Assembly (NCBI GenBank): GCA_026709985.1
Contig: JAPORY010000094.1
Location: 23,920 to 87,919, forward strand
Direction of reading: 5' to 3'
Length of the DNA: 64,000 bases
Source: Aestuariivita sp.
Lineage (GTDB): Bacteria > Pseudomonadota > Alphaproteobacteria > Rhodobacterales > Rhodobacteraceae
The notes under the pieces are model-generated. The model did no database searches and was not told where the DNA came from. It saw only the letters and a program-made list of their open reading frames with translations. Position 1 is the first letter of the stretch, and every line of letters begins with the position of its first letter. A program made the position numbers and the translations under genes. This document shows, piece by piece, positions 1 through 9,397 of the stretch.

Positions 1-111
1 ACCGAATATGAGGAAATAATCCATCAGTCAAAATCTCTCTTTCGCGCGGCTGCCGAAATTACGAATTCCGCCAAGAGTGCGAATTCTGATACGGAAGACG
101 AGCCGCTCTGA
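1..111 (+). CDS. C-terminal end of an unidentified protein, possibly anthranilate synthase component I
   Basis: The first 36 codons form an open frame that enters from outside the window and ends with TGA at 109-111. The visible tail has an acidic-aromatic stretch (TEYEEIIHQSKSLFRAAAEI) followed by a polar tail ending DEPL. The pattern EYEE..-x-K-x-LFRA is what I would expect at the C terminus of the chorismate-binding subunit TrpE, whose last helix often reads like EYEETxNKARALLRA, but 36 residues are too few to be sure and no catalytic part is visible. The next gene starts 234 bp downstream on the same strand and is not obviously related. The presence of a terminal coding fragment is fairly safe; the TrpE reading is a guess. 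Confidence 0.4.
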   Translation, partial: TEYEEIIHQSKSLFRAAAEITNSAKSANSDTEDEPL

Positions 112-345
112 CATTAATGTAGGCGCGATCCGATACATTGAGACGACTGTTACGAGCACATTTATTTGGCGGCCTTAAGACTGACTTAGTTCGCAATTTG
201 TGAAAATGCCTCCTCTGATTTACAAGATGCGCGTCACTGAAAGTAAGTTCATCACTGCAAACTCGAATCCGTTACAAAGGGGTAGGAGCGTTCTGGCAGA
301 CCGAAGTGATTAAGAGTCGCGGTCTTTAAGAGAAGCGAGCAACAC

Positions 346-2388
346 ATGACCGAAGAACATCAAGTTATCTTTTTCCCGTCGGGAAAGCGTGGCCTTGTTC
401 CTGAGAATACAACAATTTTACAGGCCGCACGACGACTCGGTGTTGACCTTGATTCAGTTTGTGGCGGTCTGGGAATTTGCTCAAAGTGCCAAGTAGAACC
501 TACCTTTGGCGAGTTTGCTAAACACGGAATGACTGCCGACCCGAACGCCTTATCTCCTTGGAACGCGGTCGAAGAACGATACAGGCAAAAGCGCGGTCTG
601 TTGGAAGGTCGTCGACTTGGCTGTCAGGCCCGAATTGCGGGAGACGTGGTGGTAAGCGTACCGCCAGAGAGTCAGATCAATAAGCAGGTTATTCGTAAAG
701 AAATTTCGGCCCGCCCCTTCACCCTTGAAGCAGCGACGAAGTTGTTCTTTGTTCGAGTTGATGAACCCGACATGAAGTCCCCAACTGGCGACTTTGAACG
801 ATTACGTGTTGCTATGAAAAAACAGTGGGACTTAGACATTTTGCCGCCTGAACTGTCGCTCCTGTCAAGATTACAACCTGTCTTGCGGCGTGGGAATTGG
901 GAAGTCACGGTAGCGGTGCACACAGCACATGACAATGAGCGACAAACTCTCATAGACGTTTGGCCGGGATTACTTGAAGAGAGTCTCTACGGAATTGCGA
1001 TTGATTTAGGCTCAACAACCATTGCAGCACATCTAGTGAACCTTGAGACGGGTGAGGTTGTTGCTTCGGCCGGCCAAATGAATCCCCAGATTCGTTTCGG
1101 CGAAGACCTCATGAGCCGTGTATCCTACGCCATGATGAACCCTGATGGCTCGACGGAAATGACCCGAGTGGTTCGAGAGACACTGGGGGAACTTTGTTCT
1201 GGACTCGTCAAAGAAGGCAGTTTGGTGCCCGAAACCATCGTCGAGTTAGTGTTCGTTTGTAACCCAATCATGCACCATCTCCTCTTGGGATTAGATCCCG
1301 TTGAACTGGGCCAGGCCCCCTTCGCCCTTGCAACATCCGACTCTATTGGAATTAAAGCCTCCGAAGTTGGTATCATGGATATTAACCCGCGCGCTCAAGC
1401 ATATATTTTGCCATGCATCGCCGGGCATGTTGGGGCAGATGCCGCGGCCGTCGTCCTTTCCGAGGTACCGAATCAATCTGAAGACTTGGTATTGATTGTT
1501 GATGTTGGTACCAACGCGGAGATCATTCTCGGCAACTATGAGCGAGTGCTTGCTTGTTCGTCACCAACTGGCCCCGCGTTTGAAGGAGCGCAAATCAGTT
1601 CCGGGCAACGCGCTGCAAAGGGCGCAATCGAACGGGTTGAAATATCGCCAGCGACCAAGGAACCTCGGTTTCAAGTCATTGGCTCCGATCTTTGGTCGGA
1701 TCACAGAGATTTTCGGAAATCTCTCGGTGATACTCAAATTACAGGAATCTGTGGTTCTGGAATCATTGAGGCCGTCGCTGAAATGCGTTTAGCTGGAATT
1801 ATGGATCAGAGCGGCTTAATTGGCTCTCCGAAACAAACAGGTACTCGTCGCTCAATTGCTGACGGGCGCACTTACTCATATGTGATTTACGAGGCAGGCG
1901 GTGATCCGTTACGGCAAATTGCAGTAACGCAGGCCGACGTGCGTGCAATCCAATTGGCAAAATCGGCTTTGTACGCTGGTGCGCGGCTACTCATGGACGA
2001 AATGGGCGTTGCAACAGTTGCTCGAGTTGTGCTCGCAGGAGCGTTTGGTGCTCATATTTCACCCAAACATGCTCTGATCTTGGGCATGATTCCTGACGTA
2101 CCGCTCCCAAAGGTGACGAGTGCAGGCAACGCGGCAGGGAACGGCGCATTGATTGCATTATGCAACAGATCTATGCGTACCGAAATCGAGGCCGTGGTTG
2201 GTGAAATCACCAAAGTTGAAACCGCGATCGAACCGCGTTTTCAAGAACATTTTGTCGCCGCTAATGGCATACCGCATGGTATTGATCCATTTCCGAACCT
2301 CTCGAAGACGATTTCTTTGCCAACAGAAAGATTCCGGGCTGGAGGCAACTCGGCCGCGGACAAACGGCGGAGACGGCGAAAAAATTGA
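346..2388 (+). CDS. ASKHA-domain 2Fe-2S protein (DUF4445, corrinoid-activator type)
   Basis: A 680-residue protein with an N-terminal plant-type 2Fe-2S ferredoxin domain (cysteines C39, C45, C48 in VCGGLGICSKC and C93 in RLGCQAR). A middle linker follows, then a large ASKHA ATPase domain. The ATPase motifs are visible: YGIAIDLGSTT near residue 215, a second phosphate loop VDVGTNAEIILGN near 385, GICGSGIIEA near 470 and VVLAGAFGAHI near 565. This is the architecture of RACo/RamA-like proteins, which use ATP and an electron from the cluster to reactivate cob(II)alamin in corrinoid methyltransferases. In Rhodobacterales such genes usually sit near methyltetrahydrofolate-dependent methyltransferases, but none is visible here. 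The C terminus is an arginine/lysine-rich tail. Start at ATG 346, behind a weak GAAGCGAG Shine-Dalgarno. The family is clear; its partner protein is unknown. Confidence 0.9.
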   Translation: MTEEHQVIFFPSGKRGLVPENTTILQAARRLGVDLDSVCGGLGICSKCQVEPTFGEFAKHGMTADPNALSPWNAVEERYRQKRGLLEGRRLGCQARIAGDVVVSVPPESQINKQVIRKEISARPFTLEAATKLFFVRVDEPDMKSPTGDFERLRVAMKKQWDLDILPPELSLLSRLQPVLRRGNWEVTVAVHTAHDNERQTLIDVWPGLLEESLYGIAIDLGSTTIAAHLVNLETGEVVASAGQMNPQIRFGEDLMSRVSYAMMNPDGSTEMTRVVRETLGELCSGLVKEGSLVPETIVELVFVCNPIMHHLLLGLDPVELGQAPFALATSDSIGIKASEVGIMDINPRAQAYILPCIAGHVGADAAAVVLSEVPNQSEDLVLIVDVGTNAEIILGNYERVLACSSPTGPAFEGAQISSGQRAAKGAIERVEISPATKEPRFQVIGSDLWSDHRDFRKSLGDTQITGICGSGIIEAVAEMRLAGIMDQSGLIGSPKQTGTRRSIADGRTYSYVIYEAGGDPLRQIAVTQADVRAIQLAKSALYAGARLLMDEMGVATVARVVLAGAFGAHISPKHALILGMIPDVPLPKVTSAGNAAGNGALIALCNRSMRTEIEAVVGEITKVETAIEPRFQEHFVAANGIPHGIDPFPNLSKTISLPTERFRAGGNSAADKRRRRRKN

Positions 2389-2473
2389 GCTGCAATGGTC
2401 AACAGATATTGGCACTAAGTTGGTTTCATCACGAGTCAAACTGCAACGTATACAATCGACCAATCCGTATCGT

Positions 2474-2558
2474 TGGTGCGGGTGGAGGGATTTGAACCCC
2501 CACGCCTTGCGGCGCCAGAACCTAAATCTGGTGCGTCTACCAATTTCGCCACACCCGC
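2474..2558 (-). tRNA. tRNA-Leu (anticodon UAG)
   Basis: On the minus strand the sequence folds as a class II tRNA. The 7-bp acceptor stem GCGGGTG pairs with CACCCGC. The D arm is TGGCGAAATTGGTAGA. The anticodon stem CCAGA/TCTGG carries loop TTTAGGT, giving anticodon TAG. A long variable arm (GCGCCGCAAGGCGT) and the T loop GGTTCAAATCC follow. The 3' CCA is encoded at 2474-2476. Its 5' end faces the nnr gene and its 3' end lies 85 bp from the end of the ASKHA gene, which is convergent. Confidence 0.97.
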
Positions 2559-2820
2559 ACGCGTGCGCTCGACAACCTTCCGCATTAAACCATATATCAA
2601 AATTGTCTCGCTATTGCGAGAGAAATCTCATCTTTCATGCATACGATGGCGAGCGCGAGGAATAGCTTTTGCATCATAAGGGCAGTTTTCACTGTGAATT
2701 TCCGCGCCTGAAAATTTATAGAACTTTTGAATTATCTCCAATTCATTGGATTTTTTCGGGTCGTAACTTCTCTACTGTCCGACGCGTCCCCGTAGCGCCG
2801 ATAGGCGCATCGGCTTACGT

Positions 2821-4428
2821 CTAACCGCTTGAAATGTTAGCCCGAGAATCCACAGTCAAAACGTCTCCAAAGACTTTTGGTAATTCGTCGGGTAGGTCGT
2901 CTGCAATCAAGCCGGGGCCAAAAGAACGAGCGCATTCTACATGCAGCCAAGCAGCTTGTTCCGCCGCATCATGAGGTGAAAAACCCCTCGCCATCAACCC
3001 ACATATGAAGCCAGCAAGCACATCACCAGCACCAGCGGTTGCAAGCCAAGGTGCAGTTCGTCCGTAACATGCTACATTAATGATTACATCCTCACCATCA
3101 CTGGCAATGACGGTGTCAGTTCCTTTGAATAGAACAGTAGCCCCCGCCCGTTCCGCTGCTGCGACCGTTGCCTGTACCTTTGAAAATGCGGGCCCAGATA
3201 CAGCATCTTCGGAGAGTCTCTCGTAGATATCAGGAAAAATTCGTTTGAACTCACCGGCATGGGGAGTCAAAATACATTGCCTATGCAGTATCGAACACAG
3301 TTCCTGCGGATCTTGAGCAAATGCCGTGAGTGCATCGGCATCAAGGACTATTGGTCGCCCCGTGGCAAGTGCCGCTGGCACGAGTTCCCTCGCCCGATTC
3401 AAACCCAAGTTCGGACCGAGACACAGGGCCGTAAACCTCTTATCCTCCAACAATTTCAAAAGATCGTCGGCATCATCAATCTTCGCTAACATAATAGCAT
3501 CGGGTTTAGCTAAATGTTCCGAAAAGGCGCGTTTCTGACATCCAATTGACACTAGGCCCGCTCCAATTCGCAACGCTGATCGGGCGGCGAGTCGCGCCGC
3601 TCCTCCCCGCCCCCAACGGCCAGCCAAAATCAGTGCATGGCCAAAATGATACTTGTTCGAAGAACCCTCACGCAAGAAAGGATCAATAGATTTTTGTGCC
3701 TTCGTCCAGCCCGCACTAGCCATCGCCTCACGAACCCTTAGTAACTGCGACTCAGTCGGCGCCTCTAAGCCGATGTCAACAATATCCAATTTTCCTGAAA
3801 AGTTTGGTCCATCCGCGAGCACATGACCAGTTTTGGCACGATGAAAAGTCACGGTAAGATCCGCAGGGCCAAACACTTGTTTCTGTCCCGATCGCAATGA
3901 CAGAACCCGACCGCTATCCGCACATAAACCCGAGGCAATATCAATGCTAACTAACTTATGTCGCACGAGGCCTTCTCTGCAAACGAAAGAGTCCAGCGGC
4001 AGTGAAATTGCTCTCGACAAACCCGTACCGAATAACGCATCGACAATTAGTTGCCATCTACCTTGCTGAGCCTCAACTCCTAATTGGCTCGAAAACTGTA
4101 ATACGTCTCCTAGTGATTGCCACCGTTGATAGTTTATCCTTGCGTCCGGTGGTAATTGATCAGGCTCAGATGCCGCGACAACCGTGATTTTCCATCCGCG
4201 CCTACGCAACAAACGAGCAACGACAAAGCCGTCGCCACCGTTGTTACCAGGACCACACAAAATGAGGGCTGAGTGGGTTCTATCATTGAAATGAGGCCAA
4301 TGACGAAAAATCGACTCAACGACACCCCTCCCGGCTCTCTCCATGAGTTCCAGACCCGTCGTTTGATCCCCATAGATCGCGGCCCTTTCAGCATCTCGCA
4401 TTTGCTCGGATGTAAGTATGGACGTCAA
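2821..4428 (-). CDS. nnr: Bifunctional NAD(P)H-hydrate epimerase / ADP-dependent NAD(P)H-hydrate dehydratase
   Basis: A 535-residue cytoplasmic metabolite-repair enzyme that epimerises and dehydrates damaged NAD(P)HX. The N-terminal third is the YjeF_N epimerase domain, with the loop CGPGNNGGDGFVVARLL near residue 58 and the starting motif LTSEQMRDAERAA. The C-terminal half is the ribokinase-like dehydratase domain, with KYHFGHALILAGRWGRGG near 260, an LTPHAGEF motif near 388 and the ATP-binding signature ATAGAGDVLAGFICGL near 470. Length and domain order match bacterial two-domain Nnr proteins. It is transcribed away from glnB; only about 180 bp separates the two start codons. No frameshift or missing motif is seen. 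The start at ATG 4428 puts the protein directly at the family's usual N terminus. Confidence 0.93.
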   Translation of the reverse strand: MTSILTSEQMRDAERAAIYGDQTTGLELMERAGRGVVESIFRHWPHFNDRTHSALILCGPGNNGGDGFVVARLLRRRGWKITVVAASEPDQLPPDARINYQRWQSLGDVLQFSSQLGVEAQQGRWQLIVDALFGTGLSRAISLPLDSFVCREGLVRHKLVSIDIASGLCADSGRVLSLRSGQKQVFGPADLTVTFHRAKTGHVLADGPNFSGKLDIVDIGLEAPTESQLLRVREAMASAGWTKAQKSIDPFLREGSSNKYHFGHALILAGRWGRGGAARLAARSALRIGAGLVSIGCQKRAFSEHLAKPDAIMLAKIDDADDLLKLLEDKRFTALCLGPNLGLNRARELVPAALATGRPIVLDADALTAFAQDPQELCSILHRQCILTPHAGEFKRIFPDIYERLSEDAVSGPAFSKVQATVAAAERAGATVLFKGTDTVIASDGEDVIINVACYGRTAPWLATAGAGDVLAGFICGLMARGFSPHDAAEQAAWLHVECARSFGPGLIADDLPDELPKVFGDVLTVDSRANISSG

Positions 4429-4571
4429 CGCCTGACCCTTATGTTATATTTCTGCCTTAACTTTAGGCAATCCGCATAGATTCTATGCATTTTGTACCAA
4501 TTTCTTCCTTCTAGCCACCTCTTTGCTCGCTGGTGGTGGGAGTAAACCCGTCAATTATGCAGTACCTATGA

Positions 4572-4946
<375 letters not shown>

Positions 4947-4983
4947 CCAAACCTATTGTCTTGAGAATTAAGGAGTTCACCGA

Positions 4984-6390
4984 ATGAGCCAGGATGCAGT
5001 CTTAAAACGGATCAAAGATGAGGAGGTTGCCTACGTTGATATCCGCTTCACCGATCCGCGTGGAAAACTTCAACACGTCACGGTAGCGGAAAATCAAGTT
5101 GACGAGGACTTTCTCGAAGAAGGCTTTATGTTTGACGGCTCTTCCATCGCGGGCTGGAAGTCAATCGACCAGTCAGACATGAAACTGATGGCTGACACTG
5201 GTAGTGCGTATATTGATCCATTCTTTGCCGAAAAGACGCTCTGCCTTCACTGCTCAGTTTTAGAACCTGACACTGGCGAGCATTACGAGCGTGATCCGCG
5301 TGGCACGGCAGAAAAGGCTGAGTCGTATCTGCGATCATCTGGCATCGGAGATGTTTCCTATTTTGGGCCTGAAGCAGAGTTCTTCTTGTTCGACAATGTT
5401 CGCTTTTCCAACTCTATTAACAAGGTTTCGTATGAAGTCGATGCCATTGACGGATCATGGAATACCGATACGGAATTTGAGATGGGCAACACAGGTCATC
5501 GTCCTGGAGTCAAAGGTGGTTACTTCCCAGTTCCGCCAACCGATGATGCGCAAGATATCCGCTCGGAGATGCTTTCAACGATGCGTGAAATGGGCATGAC
5601 CGTCGACAAACATCACCACGAAGTTGCCTCTTGTCAGCACGAGTTGGGATTGATTTTCGCCCCGCTCACGAAACAAGCCGATGAACTACAAAAATATAAG
5701 TATGTTATCCATAATGTTGCTCAAGCTTACGGCAAGACGGCAACCTTTATGCCAAAACCGATTTATGGCGATAACGGTACGGGCATGCATTGTAATATAT
5801 CGATTTGGAAGGATGACAAACCGCTATTTGCGGGTGACAAATATGCCGACCTGAGCCAAGAAGCTCTCTATTTTATCGGCGGCATCCTCAAGCATGCACG
5901 AACGCTGAACGCCTTTACGAACCCGGGTACGAATTCCTACAAGCGACTCATTCCGGGCTTTGAGGCGCCTGTATTGCGCGCCTACTCGGCGCGAAACCGT
6001 TCGGGTTGCGTACGCATTCCGTGGACTGAGTCACCGAAAGCAAAACGGGTTGAAGCCCGCTTCCCCGACCCTTCTGCGAATCCGTACTTGTGCTTCGCTG
6101 CATTATTGATGGCTGGCCTAGACGGAATCTCCAGCAAGATTGATCCCGGTGAAGCCATGGATAAAGATCTTTACGATCTGCCAGCGGAAGAACTTGAAGG
6201 AATTCCGACGGTATGCGGCTCACTTCGTGAAGCCATCGGTGCCCTTCAGAGTGATATGGATTTCTTACTCGCTGGCGACGTGTTCACCCTTAGCCAAATC
6301 GAAGGCTATATTGACCTGAAGATGGAAGAAATAGAACTGTTTGAACACACTCCACATCCAGTTGAATTTCAGATGTACTATAGCTGCTGA
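4984..6390 (+). CDS. glnA: Glutamine synthetase type I
   Basis: A 468-residue type I (beta) glutamine synthetase, which makes glutamine from glutamate, ammonia and ATP as a cytoplasmic dodecamer. It has the beta-grasp N domain ([11 protein letters not shown], residues about 49-59), the metal-binding [10 protein letters not shown], the ATP-binding [14 protein letters not shown] and the glutamate-binding [17 protein letters not shown]. The adenylylation tyrosine is Y397 in [11 protein letters not shown], the same residue number as in E. coli, so activity control by GlnE is expected. The start ATG 4984 follows AAGGAG by 9 bases. It is the second gene of the glnBA operon and is followed directly by a strong intrinsic terminator at 6413-6441. 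Nothing unusual is seen in the coding sequence. Confidence 0.98.
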   Translation: MSQDAVLKRIKDEEVAYVDIRFTDPRGKLQHVTVAENQVDEDFLEEGFMFDGSSIAGWKSIDQSDMKLMADTGSAYIDPFFAEKTLCLHCSVLEPDTGEHYERDPRGTAEKAESYLRSSGIGDVSYFGPEAEFFLFDNVRFSNSINKVSYEVDAIDGSWNTDTEFEMGNTGHRPGVKGGYFPVPPTDDAQDIRSEMLSTMREMGMTVDKHHHEVASCQHELGLIFAPLTKQADELQKYKYVIHNVAQAYGKTATFMPKPIYGDNGTGMHCNISIWKDDKPLFAGDKYADLSQEALYFIGGILKHARTLNAFTNPGTNSYKRLIPGFEAPVLRAYSARNRSGCVRIPWTESPKAKRVEARFPDPSANPYLCFAALLMAGLDGISSKIDPGEAMDKDLYDLPAEELEGIPTVCGSLREAIGALQSDMDFLLAGDVFTLSQIEGYIDLKMEEIELFEHTPHPVEFQMYYSC

Positions 6391-6412
6391 TTCACTTTCA
6401 CGTTAGATTGAA

Positions 6413-6441
6413 GGGCGCCTCCGCAGAGGCGCTCTTTTTTT
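6413..6441 (+). terminator. Intrinsic terminator after glnA
   Basis: A perfect 7-bp stem GCGCCTC/GAGGCGC (6415-6421 and 6426-6432) with the tetraloop CGCA is followed by TC and a run of seven T. The stem can be extended by one G-T and one G-C pair. It lies 22 bp after the glnA stop codon and should end the glnBA transcript. Confidence 0.9.
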
Positions 6442-6470
6442 GTACCCCCTTAATCATTGTAACTACCCAC

Positions 6471-6552
6471 CCCAACCCATCTTTCGCATAGAATCTTCCG
6501 ATTCATCGATTTTTCGACGATTTTCAAAAACTGCTATATTTAGCGGTTTTTT
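6471..6552. repeat. Left copy of a diverged inverted repeat (pairs with 9398-9479)
   Basis: Read on the minus strand, this stretch runs CCGCTAAATATAGCAGTTTTT, then an AT-rich middle, then TATGCGAAAGATGGG. The plus strand at 9398-9479 reads CCGCTAAAGTATAGGGTTTTT, an AT-rich middle and the same 15 bases TATGCGAAAGATGGG. The two copies are in opposite orientation about 2.85 kb apart, with the Fic gene and decayed DNA between them. This copy starts only 30 bp after the glnA terminator. Confidence 0.6.
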
Positions 6553-6640
6553 CATGCATGCTCATTGTAGTGCCCGAAACTGAATTTCGTCACAAAATAA
6601 TCCTTGCCACGGGGCATGAAGTCCTACGACAAGGTTCTAG

Positions 6641-6835
6641 AAAGAACACATTATGGTGCCAAAGCAAGGGCACGACAATCAATCTTGGATTATTGGAACC
6701 GCGTTGGATTGGAAAAAGGGTCTCACTAATCTCTCAGTTTATGATGGAGCACATTTGTCGGATGGTCCAATAGTAAAGGCGGAATTGGACTTGGCATTAC
6801 CATTGGGTCTACATGGAAATTATGTTGCTAGATGA
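6641..6835 (+). pseudogene. 3' remnant of a carotenoid cleavage oxygenase gene
   Basis: About 64 codons ending with TGA at 6833-6835 translate to a sequence resembling the C-terminal end of RPE65-type carotenoid oxygenases. It shows KEHIMVPKQG, then WIIGTALDW, LSVYDGAHLSDGPIVKAEL and LPLGLHGNYV. Family members end with EEHVFVP, GWLIGTALD, LSVFDA.HLADGP and LPLGFHG. The frame is closed by TAG at 6638-6640, and the piece just upstream (VPETEFRH..ATGHEVLRQG) reads in another frame, which suggests a frameshift as well as loss of the whole 5' part. The metal-binding histidines of the propeller are absent apart from the one in GLHGN. It is a non-functional tail; the family assignment is from memory of the motif pattern. 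Confidence 0.5.
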
Positions 6836-7161
6836 ATTTCGAGGCACACTGGGACTGTATATTCTAAACTTCTAAACGCTTGTTGAATTTCTGTTTGCAG
6901 CCGCTTTTGTTGGTGGGAAACGCCGATTCTTGCTAACATTAAATGTTGTCACGTGAGTGTCTCTCCCTGAGCATCTGGAACTCTTCGGATAATTGTAACT
7001 ATTTCACTTAAGAGAAATTGGTGCCCGAGGGCAGGGTATCTTTTCCAATAGAATCAGTAGTTAAAAAAATTGGCATCTTGTGATGCCGGTCGCCCTACAG
7101 GTGCTTAACTTAATGCGTCAAATTCTTAACTTCAGGCCATTGGGGTGTATAAGTAGCGGAG
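6836..7161. other. Non-coding stretch before the Fic regulatory region
   Basis: I see no open frame with family features, no tRNA and no strong hairpin here. It is probably decayed sequence between the carotenoid-oxygenase tail and the Fic promoter region. Confidence 0.4.
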
Positions 7162-7264
7162 TTTCTGACATTTCAAACTCCTTATGTTAGAAACGATCCT
7201 GATATCTGAAATAATACTTGCAAGTTGGTCTATATCTGACATAAAAAACGAATTATATCAGAAA
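7162..7264. promoter_or_regulatory. Array of five related half-sites upstream of fic
   Basis: Five copies of a 12-base element close to TTTCTGACATAA occur in 103 bp. They are 7162-7173 (TTTCTGACATTT, plus), 7182-7193 (minus strand TTTCTAACATAA), 7203-7214 (TATCTGAAATAA, plus), 7233-7244 (TATCTGACATAA, plus) and 7253-7264 (minus strand TTTCTGATATAA). The first/second and fourth/fifth copies form two inverted pairs, each spanning exactly 32 bp. The last pair ends 19 bp before the fic start codon, where a repressor would block transcription. I infer an operator array, possibly bound by the winged-helix end of the Fic protein itself. Confidence 0.6.
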
Positions 7265-7283
7265 ACAGCGGTGAATTTGATTT

Positions 7284-8420
7284 ATGAAGATCGAGGAGTA
7301 TCAAGCCGGAGTACATGAGGATCGCTATGGGTACCAAGCATTTGTTCCCACGGCAATCTGTCATGAGTGGATCGTTACAGACCCTCAACTTATCAACCTT
7401 CTAGGTGAGGCCGATAGAGCCATCGGTGAACTGAACGCTTTCGCTCAACTCATTCCTGAAATTGATTTCTTTATCGCCATGTACGTTGCAAAGGAGGCAA
7501 CACAATCGAGCCGGATCGAAGGTACACAGACAAATATTGAAGACGCCTTCAAGGATGCAGACGATCTGAATCCAGAAGAGGTTGATGACTGGGCTGAGGT
7601 ACAGAACTACATTCGCGCGATCAATTTCGCTATTGATGCTTTGGGCAAGCTGCCGCTATCGAACCGACTTCTCAGAAATACACATTATATACTCATGGAA
7701 GGTGTCCGGGGTGAAACGAAGAAGCCTGGTGAGTTTCGTGTCAGTCAGAACTGGATCGGAGTAAGCCTGCGGGATGCTGTGTTCGTGCCCCCGCACCATG
7801 AACGTATTCCCGATCTCATGAGCGATTTGGAAAAACTCCTTCACAATACTGATGTACACGTTCATCCGCTCATTAGGATCGCTATCGCTCACTATCAATT
7901 TGAAACAATACACCCTTTTCTCGATGGAAACGGTCGTTTGGGGCGATTGATGATTTCTTTGTTTCTGGCATCTGAGCAGTTAATGCAAAAACCCGCCCTT
8001 TACCTGTCAGACTACTTTGAACGGAACAAGACAGCATATGTCGATCATTTGATGGCCGTGCGGCAAGGCAACCATCTGGATCAATGGCTCGTATTTTTCA
8101 CTCACGGGATTGTAGAGACCGCCAGAGCATCTGCCACCGCCTTCAAGGAAATCCTGTCCCTAAAGGCACAGATTGAAGCGGAGGTCCTTCCAAGGTTCAG
8201 TTCTCGCCGACAGGACAACGTCCAACAACTGATGAGGAATCTCTACGCCCGGCCAATCGCGGATGTCCGCCAGGTCAAAGAATGGATTGGCAGCACTACA
8301 AACACAGCATCCTCCCTGATCAATGACCTAGTAGAATATGGTGTACTTACTGAGATAACTCAGCAGCGCCGAAACAGGCTTTTCATGTTTCATCGCTACG
8401 TAGGCTTGTTCAGGCGGTAG
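7284..8420 (+). CDS. Fic family protein (AMPylator) with C-terminal winged helix
   Basis: A 378-residue Fic-domain protein. Fic enzymes usually transfer AMP from ATP to target proteins. The core motif HPFLDGNGRLGR occupies residues 210-221 with the catalytic His210. The inhibitory helix motif (S/T)xxxE(G/N) is at S75-G80 (SSRIEG), N-terminal to the Fic core, so this is a class II, self-inhibited Fic protein, with Glu79 expected to block productive ATP binding. The N-terminal Fic_N region begins near residue 35. The last 60 residues (RQVKEWIGSTTNTASSLIND then VEYGVLTEI) look like a winged helix-turn-helix. No antitoxin gene adjoins it. It lies between two copies of a diverged inverted repeat and behind a half-site array, suggesting an autoregulated accessory module. 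The ATG at 7284 lacks a strong Shine-Dalgarno. Confidence 0.9.
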   Translation: MKIEEYQAGVHEDRYGYQAFVPTAICHEWIVTDPQLINLLGEADRAIGELNAFAQLIPEIDFFIAMYVAKEATQSSRIEGTQTNIEDAFKDADDLNPEEVDDWAEVQNYIRAINFAIDALGKLPLSNRLLRNTHYILMEGVRGETKKPGEFRVSQNWIGVSLRDAVFVPPHHERIPDLMSDLEKLLHNTDVHVHPLIRIAIAHYQFETIHPFLDGNGRLGRLMISLFLASEQLMQKPALYLSDYFERNKTAYVDHLMAVRQGNHLDQWLVFFTHGIVETARASATAFKEILSLKAQIEAEVLPRFSSRRQDNVQQLMRNLYARPIADVRQVKEWIGSTTNTASSLINDLVEYGVLTEITQQRRNRLFMFHRYVGLFRR

Positions 8421-9397
8421 ATCTCGTTCCATCCGTCAGGGACCGGAAGCTTAGCTTGCCTGACCTCGCCTTGCCGAAGCCTTGGCTCAGTCGACTTATT
8501 TTTTTTGCATTAGTGACAGTGGCTCGGGCAGGGACATCACTTGCTTCGCGGGAGCACATGTAAATCTCTGACCTAGAGTCGCCTTTGCGGCTGCATTTTT
8601 TGCCAGACGGCAGCGATTTGCCGCCGCAGTGTAAACCCTAGCGGACTTCAATGGCATTAAATTAACCCCGACGCGTCGTTTGGGCTGGTCCGGGTCGCTG
8701 GCGACGGGTGACAATTGGCCCGAACGCGAATATGGTCGAAGTTCGCATCCCGATGGTCGTTGCGGGCAAATCTCTCCAAACCTCGGACGCGCAAGACCTT
8801 GGAGTATGTGCAGCGTAAGACAGGCCAACTTCAGAGGCAAAACGCCGGCGTCGCACCACACTATACCATCGCAGTGACGCCGGTATTCGACGCACCAAAA
8901 AGCCCTTGATCTCAGTTGGGAATTGCACCTGACCAAAAAACCTGACGATACATGACCAAGATTTGAGGTGAAGCGTCACCAGATTTTTGGTCAAGTGCGA
9001 TCAGATTTTGCGAGCGACTAGCTGACGGAAATGAGTGGAAAGATGTCCTCCCCTAGGAGGTGTCAGGCACATAATTTTCGAAGCCCAAGTTTCGCAAATT
9101 TGGATTTTACGAACGGGTAAAGCATTGAAAAACCACTTTTTCGGATTCGTCAATACCCATTATGGCACTACATTTGTGTTTCGATAGATTTATCGGTGGT
9201 CGTCTCGGATGCTTGCTCCGCCATAGGTTTTGGCTGTAACCCCTCTCACGAGTTTCGCGATATTTGAGGCTGCGGGGTCTGACCCAGTAACTGAACTCGA
9301 ATGACCGTATCAGTATTCTAACCGATCTTTTGGCGATTTCAAGCCTCAAATCGCTTGCGTTGTCTCGGTATGGCACTACAATGGGGATTCCACCGGC
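8421..9397. other. Non-coding, probably decayed accessory DNA
   Basis: Several open frames up to 146 codons exist on the minus strand (for example 8496-8936), but their translations are rich in Cys, Arg, Ser and Trp, show no family motifs and overlap other frames of equal length. A perfect 8-bp inverted repeat CCGGCGTC/GACGCCGG lies at 8845-8852 and 8876-8883. The 12-mer TATGGCACTACA occurs directly repeated at 9161 and 9369. I could not identify a gene. Confidence 0.4.
8953..8993. repeat. Imperfect 41-bp palindrome with TGACCAA ends
   Basis: The arms TGACCAAGATTTGAGGTGA and, on the other strand, TGACCAAAAATCTGGTGA flank a 4-base loop. A third TGACCAAAAA lies just upstream at 8929. Repeated TGACCAAA-type motifs are reminiscent of the multiple terminal repeats of IS21-family elements, but no transposase is present, so this is at most a relic of such an end. 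Confidence 0.4.

Noticed and set aside
2153..2665. 170-codon plus-strand frame after the ASKHA gene
   Set aside because: It overlaps the 3' end of the ASKHA gene and runs through the tRNA-Leu gene on the other strand; its product has no family features.
8496..8936. 146-codon minus-strand frame
   Set aside because: Rich in Cys, Arg and Trp without any motif and paralleled by other open frames in the same stretch; probably chance.
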